Positions 1 through 10,841 of a stretch of DNA of 64,000 nt are shown here, piece after piece. Made by a program: the position numbers and the translations under genes. Every line of letters starts with the position of its first letter. Position 1 is the stretch's first letter. The notes below the pieces were generated by a model that saw only the letters and a list, made by a program, of their open reading frames with translations, made no database searches and had not been told where the DNA came from. The stretch is taken from the NCBI RefSeq assembly GCF_000512565.2, contig NC_089306.1, positions 496,001 to 560,000 on the forward strand. The letters run 5' to 3'. This DNA comes from Kwoniella dejecticola CBS 10117 (Eukaryota; Basidiomycota; Tremellomycetes; Tremellales; Cryptococcaceae).

Positions 1-335
1 CTTGTACAGCGTTGGTGACGTATCCTGTCAACTTGATGACTACATTCTTATCCAGTTCTTTCGAATCGACCAGATTGTTGAGCTGGGTGGCGATCATAGC
101 TTGTATGAAATGTTTCCCATCAGACAATATCAATCTGATCGTGCATAATGTCAGCTTCATCTCGGTGCAATGGATAAAGAAATAGCTGTTCTCACCTGTA
201 TCGATCTTGTCCAGTAGCACCAGGAGCGTTAATCTTCTTCACGCTCAAGACCTGAAGGATGGGCGTGACTCCCTCTGGGGCATCCGCCGAATTGAACACC
301 AATTCGCAGAACCCTGCTGTCAGTGGACTTGCCAT
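1..335 (-). CDS. RFA1: Replication protein A large subunit (RPA70), N-terminal part, runs off left edge
   Basis: RPA is the single-stranded DNA binding complex of replication, repair and recombination in the nucleus. Only the start of the gene is present. Exon 1 (335-196) begins MASPLTAGFCELVF and includes VTPILQVLSVKKI; a 61-nt intron (195-135, GTGAG...CAG) leads to exon 2 (134-1, open at the edge), which reads LILSDGKHFIQAMIATQLNN. The pattern GVTPILQV...RYRLILSDG...ATQLN matches the N-terminal OB fold (DBD-F) that recruits checkpoint and repair partners. The ATG at 335 is the first in frame and gives the usual N-terminus length. It is divergently transcribed from NSE2, 334 bp away. Function is known from the family; identity of this domain is seen directly; the DNA-binding OB folds lie outside the window. 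Confidence 0.88.
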
Positions 336-669
336 TGCTGTTGGTATGCTCTATTCAATGTTGTGACAGGGTAGAGACGATTGGAAGAGGATGTTGGTAT
401 AAATGAAGAATGATGAAGATGAGAGTGATATTTTGGAAGAGTAGCTTAGTCAACTTATAAGAGTCGCGTATCCATGGTTGACGCGTCAACTCGTCACTTT
501 TCCCCTCATGTTCGGAAATCACGGAATCAATCTCTACCCCGCGAAAGCAGCGATCATAGCGAGACATGCATACCTATATATGCTGAACAATCAAAGTGTA
601 TATTTGTATACCTAAAAATCAAATTGCTCGGATCGTCGTATTGGAGCGCGCAAGAAGAGAGTCACCAGT
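336..669. promoter_or_regulatory. Bidirectional promoter of RFA1 and NSE2 with an MCB-like box
   Basis: This 334-bp gap separates the two divergent start codons. It contains ACGCGTCA (481-488), an exact MluI cell-cycle box as bound by MBF (Mbp1/Swi6 in ascomycetes), centred in a 14-bp perfect palindrome at 477-490. That is seen in the sequence; use as an S-phase element is inference from other fungi, where RPA genes are MBF targets. No clear TATA box is needed to explain either start. Confidence 0.5.
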
Positions 670-2112
670 ATGCCCGCTCGATCTCGACCTCGACCTTCTC
701 AAGCGTCGCAGGAGGCAGGGCCTTCAAAAAAGGCTGCACCTGTTCGAGCATCTTCCGTGATTGATGACGAAGATGGAGAAGATGACTTGATAGAGGAGGA
801 AGGATGGACACAAGAGACCTTCAAAAATCGAGTCATCGACAGGCAGAACCCAGCTGCAGTCCCTCAAGTAAGTCATTTGACTTGCAGAGGTCTCAACACT
901 GGCTGATTAAGGCCATCATCCATCAGCTCAGACAAATGGTCGATAAGATGAAGGAATTCATACGACGCCTGGAGGAAGGTCTGGATCTCGCTGTGGATAC
1001 AGCCAAAGCGCTCGAGGATTCGAAAGAAGATGAGCCCGTAAGCCCACCATATGACTGGCCAATTATCGTTTCGCTCTATTCACTTGTCTGAGGTCAGTCG
1101 ATAAACGAAGTGGAAAAAGCTTTCTTCCGCATACTGGACCAAAGGGAGATAGTCCGACTCAAGATTGGGGTACTGGAGGAAATGGTCAATCAGCTGAGAG
1201 CGGGACATCAATACGTCAGTTCAATGTGTCCTTCCCCAAGAACTGGTAGCATAGCAAATTGATTTGCCAATATGTCTCAGACGGATATCGGATCAGCTTT
1301 TGAGGATTTATTAGCACCGAGAGAGAAAGCGTACTTGGCAAAGTCGGATCGAGCCAAATGTACGTGCTCGTCAGCCTACCCTTCTTGATGATTACCCCAA
1401 CTCTGAGAGCTCATCACATGCGTGCAGACAAAAACTCGAAGGACTATGCAGATTTCCGCTCAGCGATATGGGTGCGTCTCGTTTGGATACGGATTCGCGG
1501 TCGATCTTGACTGAATTTGCGTATTCCAGGAAATCAACCACGACTCAGCTTGTCCGCCTGTATCGGAATGGCTAGAGAAAGGCGACGATGACGAATCAGA
1601 CGAGGACGACTTCGATATAGGAGGAACTACCCAAAATTACAGATGCCCCATCACACTCATGCCATATGAAGACGCGACTACCAGGTAATTCACCCTCTCC
1701 TATTGATTGAGACCTTCCTTCACGTCTCGATCAATATGCAGCTGACAAATATGTTGATTACCTAAAAGTGTGAAATGCGGACATCATTACTCTCGAGCAG
1801 CAATTGTCGATCTTATAGAATCTGCGCGCAAGGCTAAAAGGCCTTCCAAGTGCCCTGTCACCGGCTGTCAGGCTCTTTTGGATAAGACTGATCTCAAGGT
1901 GAGTTGACAGTATTTTGATCGAGGCTATAAGATCCAATGTGAAACATCCATTGCTTCACTGCAGATAGCTGATGTAATCTGACTGACTGGACTAGCCTAA
2001 TCCATCATTACAAAAGCGGACCGATGAACATCAGAAACGAATGCGTCGAAGGGAAGATGAACAAGAAGACGGGGATGAGACAATTGCCATCGATGAAGAT
2101 GACGAGGACTAG
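670..2112 (+). CDS. NSE2: SUMO E3 ligase of the SMC5/6 complex (Nse2/Mms21), SP-RING
   Basis: Eight exons: 670-867, 912-1037, 1098-1214, 1281-1359, 1428-1471, 1530-1684, 1769-1898, 1996-2112; together 321 aa. The N-terminal half is acidic and then helical, as expected for the arm that packs on SMC5. The SP-RING is near residues 220-275: CPITLMPYEDA, then VKCGHHYSRAAIVDLIESARK, then CPVTGC, so the Cys/His zinc ligands of the Siz/PIAS RING are all present. The spacing C-x(n)-CGH-x(n)-CP-x-x-GC is that of Nse2 rather than Siz1. The protein ends in an acidic tail (IAIDEDDED). Nse2 sumoylates repair proteins and stabilises SMC5/6 at damaged or stalled forks. The exon 5 and 6 junctions are the least certain. 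Divergent to RFA1, which is consistent with a shared DNA-repair regulon. Confidence 0.87.
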
Positions 2113-2333
2113 ATTGCTCAGTCACTGGCGTAGCCAGGAATATGAAGGGCAGCATCCAATAAGTGTGTTGTATAGGTTTATTAGTGCATCAGAGCAGAGT
2201 ATCTCAAACACCGATATCCAATGTATCTCCATTATTCTTTGTGAACACATCAGCGGTGACCCTCTTACCACCAAAATTCAGCAACGTAGAGGCTCGAAAA
2301 TATGGTTGTGCGATAATCGATAACGTTGATGAA

Positions 2334-3778
2334 CTACTCTATATTCGCAACATGATCGATCAATTTCGCTCTAATACACTTCAAGAACTCCCGCGCTTTT
2401 TCTGGACTGGTGTTTTGGGCGCATTTACAGACGACTGCGAATCGAGCATTGTGCTCTTTGAGCTCTACAAACAACTCGCCGTACCCATTTCCAACGACCA
2501 ATTCTCGTATGTATCCTTTCCGTTGTAAGAGGTTTTCACTAGACCAAAACACCCTGCAGCTAGTTGAGGCGGACTGTTGAGCGGATAATCGATATTTTCG
2601 GCTTGGATGGTGAATAGTTGTTCGTATATCGAGGCATGGGGTAATCCGGCGACGAATTGCAACTATAATTATAACAGGCATCAATATCCTAATATCGACT
2701 TCAAATCCTCATCATACCCGATGCGAGGCCACTATGAAGGATTTTTGACTATACACTTGAAGCAGAGAGACCAACGAACTAACAATGTCTCTTCCATTAC
2801 TCAAAATTACGTTCCCTCTATTCCCATCCCTAGCTACCTGCGACGACTGCATCGCGTACTTTTGAAAGATGCAATCATCGATCCATGCGGGAACATTCTG
2901 GTTAGTCAAATGCTTGATCAAAGCCTCAAGAATGGGTCCGGCGATATTGGTCGGATAATATGTCGATCTGAAAGGGTGCTCCGGCTTGATCGCGCCCAAT
3001 TTGGAAATCTGCAGTCATTGTCAGCAGTCTCGCTGCCAACAGGGTCTCTTTCAGTATGCTTTCCTCGTGCTCATGTGAGTGATCAAGGTGAAGTGTGCCT
3101 GAGGGTGAGTATGGCAAACTCACAACATTGTCCGCATTGATGTCCTTGTCCGGAATCCCACTGAGCCGCGGTAATCCGCTCATGTGGGTAATCAAGTCCA
3201 CACAAGTGATCTTGTCCGCCACATCCTTCTCGGACATCTGTAATTCGGGCAGATACCCCTTGATTGGGTCGGTGATTTTGTGTTCGGTCAGCATGAAGGC
3301 TTCGCTAATGGCTAAGAGAGTGATGAGCTGGGCGCTTGCGCCTAGCGGGCATAATTCCTGCTGGGAGTCAGTGCAGTGTCAGTGTCAGCGTCAGCGTCAG
3401 TGTCGGTGCTGTACCGTCTTTGCAGATTCTAAGGTACATTTCCCATTGAAATGAGACAACCCATACAAAGCTACGGACTGGTACTCCGGAGGACGATAGA
3501 AGGTAAAACGACCAAACGAGTGCGGTCTACCATCCTTTACTCTACTGGGAAAGAAGCACGATCAAAGCGGCTCCTTCACTCACCCCGACTCTGAGAGCAT
3601 CTTTACCCTTACTCTTAATCTTACCGAGAGTGCTCGCGACTCGTACATCAACGTCATCTTTCACGATGACAAGATGGCAGCCAAGTACGCCGTAAGCTCC
3701 ACAGAGCTTAGAGATCTCAACAAGGAGGGGATCAGGCAAGACAGTGTGAGCTTTCTGTTCAGCGTGGGTGGAGATCAT
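2334..3778 (-). pseudogene. Beta-lactamase-like serine hydrolase, frameshifted tandem copy
   Basis: Exon-like blocks on the minus strand match the neighbour at 4467-5805: MISTHAEQ...DALRVG (from 3778), ITDPIKGYLPELQMSEKDVADKI...HMSGLP, IKPEHPFRSTYYPTNIA, and YNGKDTYE near 2545. Just after YNGKDTYENWS the sequence is one base shorter than the neighbour (TTGGAAATGGGTACGG region, about 2490-2500), so the tail ...ARFAVVCKC...IDHVANIE continues in another frame. No intact S-x-x-K exon can be joined in frame after DALRVG; the sequence there (about 3525-3545) reads TAG-AGT-AAA. The penicillin-binding Tyr-x-Asn is altered to YPTN. These observations suggest a decayed copy. The block near 3375-3410 is a GTCAGC/GTCAGT hexamer run. 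A sequencing error or an unusual intron could also explain the shift. Confidence 0.6.
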
Positions 3779-4466
3779 AATGACGACAAGCTTGTGTAAG
3801 AATTGGCCAGGCGGTTCGACAGCGAGAGATCGGCAGGACGTTCCGGAAATACAATATCACGATGCAGATGGGAGAAGATGAGATAAGATCTGATCGTTCA
3901 CACAACGGTCTCTGCCTTTTTGTTGATGCCTCCTGCAGCCCGGCTTACACTGGATTGTCAGATGCTTTGATTAGGTTAGGTTGCGAGTCATACATAAAAA
4001 CAAAGGATTTCCTTCCATTTCGTGTCTGAAGCAGGTCGAGTCTTGCAAGACGACAGAAAGGAAGGTTGAGCCGCTTCGCTTCCCGTCAAACGAAGTCATG
4101 ATATCAACAGAGCAAATAAGGCTACGAGTGACATTAGATGACCTGACCCGTGAGGACTAACGGCGCCAACAAGTAGCCCAACAGATATGCCTTACTCTAA
4201 GGACCGAGCAAGATAGGTTCAACTACACAGATCGGCGAGCAAGCTGTACGTTTTTGCACCGAGACATCATGGTCTGGTACAGACCGATGAGGCTCAGTAA
4301 TGAGAAACATCAAGATTCTCAATTACCTATCTCGGGGGGCTTTACAAGTTCTATCGTGGTACCTTGTCTACATATGGCCAGATGTTATAGTTGACCAGAA
4401 GTCGGACCGAATCATAGCTTCAATCCTACAATAGGGATGATCCTGGTCATGAAGTTGAGATCAACT
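3779..4466. other. Intergenic, no gene recognised
   Basis: Upstream region of the frameshifted beta-lactamase-like copy and downstream of the next one. No long ORF, tRNA or repeat was seen. Confidence 0.5.
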
Positions 4467-5805
4467 TTACTCTACCGGTCCGACTGACACTTCCGTAAGA
4501 TGCTGAATCAATATCCCTCGGATATACGCCAAGAACTCTTGGCCCTGCTCGACAGTGACACCCTCACCAAACTTGCACAAAACCGCAAGTCGAGCATTCT
4601 CGTCGTCGCCCTTACCCGCAACTTCGCCAAAGAGGTCACCGAAATCCGCACCGATTGAGTACTTCTCGTACGTGTCTTTGCCATTGTACGAGGCTTTCTT
4701 TAAGCCTAAACAACTTGAAGCCGTTTCAGGCGACTTAATCAAAGGATACTCCACATTTTCAGCATAAGGCTTGATCAGCTCTTCGTAGGTGGGCGACTTG
4801 GGCAGATCTCGTAAAAACTTCAACTGCAACAAAGCATCATCGCTGTAATTACTGCAGATCTCAAGCGGTCAACTGCGGGTAGGAAGTACACTCACAACAT
4901 CTCTGCCATTACTGTGGCAGAAACGGCCTTTCTCCATGTGTTGATCTTGATCGGGAGTAGATGTAGACTCATCCTCGGTGATGGTCGAGAATCGCATTCT
5001 GAGATGATCGAAAACTTCCGCCTTGATCCATGCGGTGTAATTTTGATTGGTCAGCCTTTCGATTATAGCTTCGAAAGCGAGCTGAGCGATGTCAGTCTCA
5101 TGATAGGTCGATCTGAAAGGATGGACCGGCTGGATCGAGCCTAATTTGTCGAGCTGTCCAATCATCAGTCTAGGTAGTTTACACTGACAGCATTGGCCTA
5201 TAACTATGTAGGCTTACAATGTTATGAGATCCGATATCCTTCTCATTCGTTTCGATCGATGTAGGTAGTCCGCTCATATGACTAGCGAGGTCAATCGCGT
5301 TGATCTTGTCCGCCACGCCACTTTCGCCCATCTTTAGCTCAGGGATATACTCTTTAATTGGAGTGGAGAGGCTGTGTCCCTTAGATGCAAGAGCATGGTG
5401 AAGCGCTGAGAGCCTGATAAGTTGGCCAATGACTCGGGTGGGCAAGGTATCCTGTTCATGTAGTCAGTCCACTGCGCTTTTCGACATGACGTCAATCAAC
5501 GACAGGAATCTCCACATCAGAATTAGGGACAGGGAATCTCAGGACAGTTTCAGCCCACCAGACCATTTAAGCAAAGGTGGCAAAATGACTTGTCGAACAA
5601 ATGAGGATGCAGAACTCACTCCGATCCTCATAAGATCTTTACCATTGATTGTGCCGATAGTGGAAGACGCATGCGACAAGTGCCCTTTCACCAGAACGAT
5701 GTGGCACCCATACACGCCAAATTTTGACAGTGCACGGGTGATCTCGTCAAGCAGAGAATCAGGGATGATTGCGTGAGCCATCGATTCAGCTTTAGCGGAG
5801 GGCAT
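4467..5805 (-). CDS. Beta-lactamase-like (PF00144-type) protein, possibly non-catalytic or decaying
   Basis: Tandem paralogue of the preceding gene. Exon blocks: 5805 downward MPSAKAESMAHAIIPDSLL...GKDLMRIG; then DTLPTRVIGQLIRLSALHHAL...IKEYIPELKMGESGVADKINAIDLASHMSGLP (5445-5220 region); then IQPVHPFRSTYHETDIAQL; then LKFLRDLPKSP...SYNGKDTYEKYSIGADFGDLFGEV...LTEVSVGPVE ending at 4467. HMSGLP and the HPFRSTY block are typical of fungal esterase/beta-lactamase proteins. However, the short exon that should carry the nucleophile S-x-x-K after MRIG cannot be found in frame, and the Y-x-N motif is replaced (YHETD). The last exon is intact, unlike in the other copy. Start chosen as the first ATG of exon 1. 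Family assignment is reasonably sure; activity is doubtful. Confidence 0.5.
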
Positions 5806-6414
5806 CCTGTATTGGTCTTGTACTGTTAATGAACTTATGTGACTGAATCGAGTCGTTGTATCTTGGTGATAGGATGGCTGGAAGGCAGTGTGTGTGTAAT
5901 TGATTAGTAGATGTGAAATAACAAGATGGAAAGGGTGATTGATTGAGCCTACTGTGAATAGCTCTTTTTAACTGTTTGAAAGGCTCGAATTTCGTCGAGT
6001 CGGATTTGTCATCGTTTCTGGCATCAAAGGATTCAGATCCTTAACTCGGGTCATTCGTTATCTCAGTCCGGTGTCAGTGGAGAAGTTCAGAATTTAACGC
6101 AACTTGGCAATCATCGAAATGACAAAGGCTCCACTCATGAGTATGAGGGAACGTTACATCATGAGAAATGACAAAGCACCGATGATAGCGCAGCGACTTG
6201 TCGCGAGACAGTCAACTGCCACCTGCTTGTCGGTCATCGCTATTCGTGCTGGGAAGACCTCCCGCTTCTTAGGAGGATAACGACATGGCAGACATGTGAC
6301 ATTGCTCAAATGGCCAAAAAGGGCATTGACTACTTTTGACACGCCAAGTACCTGAGTCTGGGATCAAACCATCATATATCTGTCAACACATACGGAGCGA
6401 CCATCATCCTTTGA
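5806..6414. other. Intergenic, nothing recognised
   Basis: Promoter side of the beta-lactamase-like gene and 3' side of the small gene at 6415. A 62-codon frame at 6154-6342 starts with GTG and is not supported as a gene. Confidence 0.45.
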
Positions 6415-6894
6415 TCATCTTCGAATCTCAAACTCTGAAGCGTAGAAATCCATTCTCTTCGATCCATCCGGCTTGACAATTGTTTCCGCCACAAGCCCAT
6501 GTATTGTGAAGGATCCCTGAGACTGAGCATAAGCCTCGGAAGCCTCAGTCAGTCTGCACTTATACCAATCATAAGCTGTCTGCAGGGCGACGTGGTCGCG
6601 GCCGACCGAGCTAACGACTAGTCTGAGGACCACGATGCCTGAATCAGCGATCTTCCTACACCGGAGAATAAGAAAAAGATCCGCGAACTCAGCAGCTCAC
6701 CGGCCTCTGTCCGTCCTACAATGTTTATGAGTACAGCTGATAGGCTTATCGGTTGCTCGGTCTTCTAGCTGTAAAAGATGTTCGCTTTCCAAGAATACTC
6801 GCCAAGCCTCGTGGTCAGTATAGTTGTACGAGAAGACGGGCTCTTGGGACAGCTTGGTGACCACAGGAGTATAGCTATTGACTGAGCTGGACAT
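6415..6894 (-). CDS. Small orphan protein, 144 aa
   Basis: Not recognised. Two exons, 6894-6701 and 6655-6415, with a 45-nt intron (GTGAGC...GTAG) that joins ...TDRGR to KIADSGIVVLRLVVSS in frame; the total is 145 codons including stop. The protein starts MSSSVNSYTPVV, has no signal peptide or membrane segment, and contains a beta-rich-looking middle (IVVLRLVVSSVGRDHVALQ) and a C-terminal block with KPDG (VAETIVKPDGSKRMDFYASEFE). A similar KPDG...M....EF spacing occurs in the next small gene (7560-8138), which may be a distant relative. It lies in a sparse region of small genes. Confidence 0.5.
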
Positions 6895-7559
6895 TGCGAG
6901 CTGACTTTTGTCAATAGGAGGGTGTGGCGAAAATATCGATGTGCTTGAAGTAATGTGAATATGTGAATGTGATTACATCGGTAGTCTCGCAATGCGAAGG
7001 ACTTGCTTTCTATGTACGGGCGCAGAATGTCATTGTACCTTTTGCTCCATCGACGAGATGACCTGGCGAGCTGTGGTGTCAAAGGAAAGGAGAAGCATCG
7101 GTGATGCATATCTTGAATCCGCCAAGTGATGATCATCGAAGAGACAAGTCGGGCTCACTCACCCGTCTTGAATCGCAGCCCAGATGGTCGAAAATTACAG
7201 TAAAGTGGCACTCAGGCTTGTCGCCACTTCACGCTGTGTCCCGTACAAAGCGATGTTCACAAGGCTTTCAACGACATCACCTCCTAGCCTATTGTAAAAA
7301 GCATCAGCATGAGATCGTGTCTAATAACAAATGATACGTATGTTCGCTCCTCACGTGGCAGACATACGTGGCCTTGAGTACATCGCCAAAAGGGCGTGTT
7401 GCAGAAGATTGAGCTTCTGATTCAGGCATGAATACAAACAGCTTGAAGGACACAATCACGGTTGGATCAACAACTTCAAAACGGACTCCTAGCGGAACAA
7501 ACTCATGACAAGAAGTTCCACAACTCTTTTCACGACACCTCGTCCAGCTTTGAGCGATA
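6895..7559. other. Intergenic with one doubtful minus-strand frame
   Basis: A minus-strand frame at 7588-7304 (FVPLGVRFEVVDPTVIVSFKLFVF...) looks protein-like and could be an exon of a small gene ending near 7260, but its start would overlap the plus-strand gene at 7560, so I do not call it. Nothing else seen. Confidence 0.35.
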
Positions 7560-8138
7560 ATGTGTTGTGGATCTCGAAAGTCCGACATTCCTCCAAATTA
7601 TGCTCAAGCCGAACCGCCACCCCCACCGCCGACCCATCAGTATGATTACGGCGATATGCCTTCGCCACTCGTTCCTGCTGGATATAATTTCGATCCTTAC
7701 AGCTCGCATCTGGATCCTGTCGAGATATATGTAGCAGGAGTGTTTCTAGCGCAGATCGTCAACGGCACCGCCAGACCTGTAAGTTACGTCATTGCCTGCA
7801 CAATTCCTTCCTCTTCGAAATGCAGGTCAAGCTGGTTGTGCAGCTGAGTGAGAGTGATGTTGGCACAGCAATCAAACCACCCATTCCAACCGCTTATGGT
7901 GCTATCAAGTCTCATCTTCCCAGACTGGGTACCCGAACAGATCTGCTCGGCGGTGTATGCTGCTTTACCGCCAACATTGCTCAAACCGGACGGTGTACCC
8001 CTAATCATGCAGATGCCTGTAGAATTTGCTGAACAGTTGAGAGAGCGGCAAGTGCAGGAACCTAGTCGAGAAGAACCGGGTCTTCTGTATTTTGGGTGGG
8101 GGCCAATGAGGTATCCTTCACATCCTGTGGAAGCCTGA
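7560..8138 (+). CDS. Small orphan protein, 151 aa, MCCGS N-terminus
   Basis: Not recognised. Proposed exons 7560-7778, 7826-7847 and 7924-8138 give 151 aa. Exon 1 is Pro/Tyr-rich (QAEPPPPPPTHQYDYGD) and ends EIYVAGVFLAQIVNGTARP; exon 3 reads WVPEQICSAVYAALPPTLLKPDGVPLIMQMPVEFAEQ. The two reading frames differ, so a second intron (7848-7923, GTGAGA...CCCAG) was placed between them; an alternative is a frameshift. The adjacent cysteines after Met could be palmitoylated (inference). The KPDG...EF block resembles the end of the 6415-6894 protein. No enzyme motif is visible. Confidence 0.45.
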
Positions 8139-8344
8139 TATCGATAACTTGGTAGGCAATTCGCTCATGACCCTTCGCTATCGGCTGGCTTTGTGAGGAT
8201 CCCTGGTCAATGCGAGATGCATTTCACAATCGCGAGAAATACTACTTTGCATCGACCTTAGAACACATTGAGACGTGGCTTACGAACTGTGCGATTGAAA
8301 AAGCCTACCGAACTTCCTGTACCTCAGAGAGCATGGGGCGTTTC

Positions 8345-8814
8345 TCACTTCGAAGCAGCGTCGCCGAAATATACGTACATAGGTTTGGCCGGGTTGTTGG
8401 GACACAGAGTCCTTGTAAGCTGGATGTTGTCAACAGGACATCGAAGAGTCTCGTATTGATGCTTTTGACTGAGTCCGCAGAAAAAGTCAGCGTCCAATTT
8501 GCCGCGATTTTTAGCACGCGAAGCGTGGGCGAACAATGATCAAATAGTAACCAGAGATACACTCACCTGTTCGGAAGATCTCTGCACGTGCCGCAATCGC
8601 ATACTGAGGCTCGCTGAAGAGTCGAGTGGCCATTTGCGGCCCATAGGACTGGACATGGCGCTAACCAGCCAGTAGTCGACTGAGTTCTGGTCGCCGTATT
8701 GTCATAGGTGCAGGTACATTTGAGGTCGGCACCGACAAATGAGTCCGTGTAATCCTGCAAGCTGCTCAGCCTGTCGAAGCTTTGTACTAGGTTGACACTT
8801 GCTTGGTCGGACAT
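8345..8814 (-). CDS. Small Cys-containing orphan protein, 123 aa
   Basis: Not recognised. Exon 1 8814-8567 (MSDQASVNLVQSFDRL...) and exon 2 8468-8345, joined across a 98-nt intron (GTGAGT...CTCAG) that restores frame (DLPN|SQKHQYETLRC); 123 aa. The protein has nine cysteines, including CTC, CDCGTC and two later singles, with no signal peptide, so it may be a metal-binding or disulphide-poor cytosolic protein; no known zinc-finger spacing fits. It lies between two other small genes of unknown role. The intron is longer than most here, which lowers confidence. Confidence 0.42.
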
Positions 8815-10076
8815 GTCTTGCTATATATGTATGTTGATTTCTGACTTGTTCAGGGGTGCACTGTGAGTACGCAGTACGCAAAATTAGTTGAAAAGCTGCA
8901 GAAACCATGCTCGAAGCCAACTTTATGTATACTTTGGCTGGAGGGTGCCCACAGCGAAATTTGACGTTAATCATTATCGCCGATCCTTTGAAAGACATAT
9001 TGTTGCTTCGCAGCTCTCTGGCAAGCAAGCACTGTAAGCTCCTGCATGATCCGGACCGATTGCCTCTTTGGTATGGCCATCTGACAAGGGGAAGGCCATT
9101 TCGGAGCATTGATTACGCTCGCGGAAGACTCATACTTGTTGCAGACCGCTTATCACTGACTCACCCTGGCTCAGAGCTCTTGCATGAGTAGGACAGGTCA
9201 GACCAGACTGGTCCTTGTCAATATGCTCTTGCTTTCCAAATGATCCGGCGGGAAGGTCAGACAGGCTTCGATATCATTCGAGTCTGAATATATGTCCAGC
9301 TCTGTTCCGCTGGAAGACCAATAGCTCTCGAAGGTGTCTTTTGCCCCTGGCATTTCCACCCCTTGTTATCGGGTCTAGATGCAGCTTATCGATCCCGACT
9401 GACTCAAGGTGCAGACGCCTTCTTACAAGATTACCATAACGACAACACACCCCAGACACCTCATGCGTTCACAATTTCCGCAAATTTGTAACAGAGCTGA
9501 ACATCACCTTAGTCCGCGGCGAATTTTTGTGGCATGAAACGCTTGTACGTTTGGGAGGTAGCTCTCGCTTGACAGCGTGCTTATGATCAACCAGACGGCC
9601 ATTCTGTCGAGCTGGAAAAAGCTGCCAGCCTCAGCTTTACACTTCATGATCTCTTTCGCGTACACAAACTTTAAGCTAAAATGCCATTCGTACACTGGGC
9701 CGACTCATCTCCATGCACGCGGTGGAGAAGTGACTGAGGGGTGCAAAGACTTAGGATATGTCCGGTGAGGCTGAAGAAGTTTCCTCAAGCTCCCTCGGTA
9801 GAGACAACGGTCGTGTCATCGCAAGTAGTGATGATCCCTGAGTTTACATTCCAATCCCAAGTAAATTCTTGCGCTTTTGCTCGCTGCAAGGAGCATCAGG
9901 AAACGTTTCGTCAGTGCGTATTTTCGTAATACAGTATGTACTGTCATGATCCGTGTAGCTCACTTGTTGGCTCTGAGGAAGCAGCCCGACTTAGTGGGAT
10001 CGGTCCTCCCACACATACATTTCAGTCATTTGCTGGTGAACGCCTCAGACTCTTTTCGCGTGAGCACAGCGGTAAC
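8815..10076. other. Gene-poor stretch
   Basis: 1.26 kb without a supportable gene. Short frames exist on both strands (for example 9504-9695 minus and 9274-9459 minus) but lack proper starts or splice partners. No repeat or mobile-element signature was seen. Confidence 0.4.
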
Positions 10077-10310
10077 TTAATCATGTCTCATTGCTTTCGT
10101 CTGGCTTGGCGGGGGTCCAGGTCTAGCACCGGGAGAGGGCATGGCTGCCGTGAGAACTTCGTTGTCGTTGTATTCAAACATTACTTCGATGTTCCCATCC
10201 AATGCTTGACAATCGACAGAGGCTGAGACGTGTTCAGTAGATTCCGCGAAGGTACCTAGGGATGCGCCGCAGGCACGGTTAAACCCCTGTGATGCTCTTA
10301 CATCGGACAT
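10077..10310 (-). CDS. Possible small orphan protein, 77 aa
   Basis: A single open frame from ATG at 10310 to TAA at 10077: MSDVRASQGFNRACG..., an acidic/aliphatic middle (VDCQALDGNIEVMFEYNDNEVL) and a Pro-rich tail (PSPGARPGPPP). It has no domain that I recognise. It starts MSD like the gene at 8345-8814 and sits in the same small-gene region, but no firm homology can be claimed. Could be chance. Confidence 0.3.
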   Translation of the reverse strand: MSDVRASQGFNRACGASLGTFAESTEHVSASVDCQALDGNIEVMFEYNDNEVLTAAMPSPGARPGPPPSQTKAMRHD

Positions 10311-10841
10311 GATTGCTGATTTGATGATGGCAGGTGTATTGGTAAATGGTTGAATATGAACTGGATGAGAGTTTGTGTGGCTGGAAGTCACTTCCAACCC
10401 GTCATTCTTATATCCTGTCGGAAATGTCACCACTTAGGTCTGTCTTTGATGCCATAGCTCTTTTCACTCGTGAACGGACTAAGGACACTTGTGCTATCAC
10501 AAAAGAGTGAACGAAGCGAAGAATGCTGACGTCACTAGTCGATGACGATGGTCCAACTTGGACAACCCTTCAGTTGCACCTTTCTCTGTGGTGCAGGAAG
10601 GATCGCATGTGTATCAAATTGTCTATCCTTGGACATCCGTCATCGTATCATCCGAGGTGTTACCGCTGCGAATGCGCCAAAGTAGCGCATATCATACTCA
10701 CAAAAGAGGTGACACAGCGTTGAGTCCATCTACGACGCCCTTGCAGGAAAGAAAGGACTGCAAAGGGCTGTGCAGCGTCCATGCATGCTAATAATCGACC
10801 AAGTCGCTGGACTTGGAGGCGCCTATTCATGCATATTTCGC
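10311..10841. other. Intergenic, nothing recognised
   Basis: Upstream of the small frame ending at 10077 and downstream of the hydrolase gene. Only short frames without splice partners. Confidence 0.4.

Noticed and set aside
3375..3410. GTCAGC/GTCAGT hexamer run considered as a CRISPR-like or satellite array
   Set aside because: Only a few degenerate units inside an intron-like part of the frameshifted hydrolase copy; simple slippage repeat.
9274..9459. Minus-strand frame with SGVCCRYGN and an LRELLVFQR block that faintly resembles the array family
   Set aside because: It starts with GTG, lacks the W-x-x-C and H-x-G motifs, and the resemblance is too short to claim homology.
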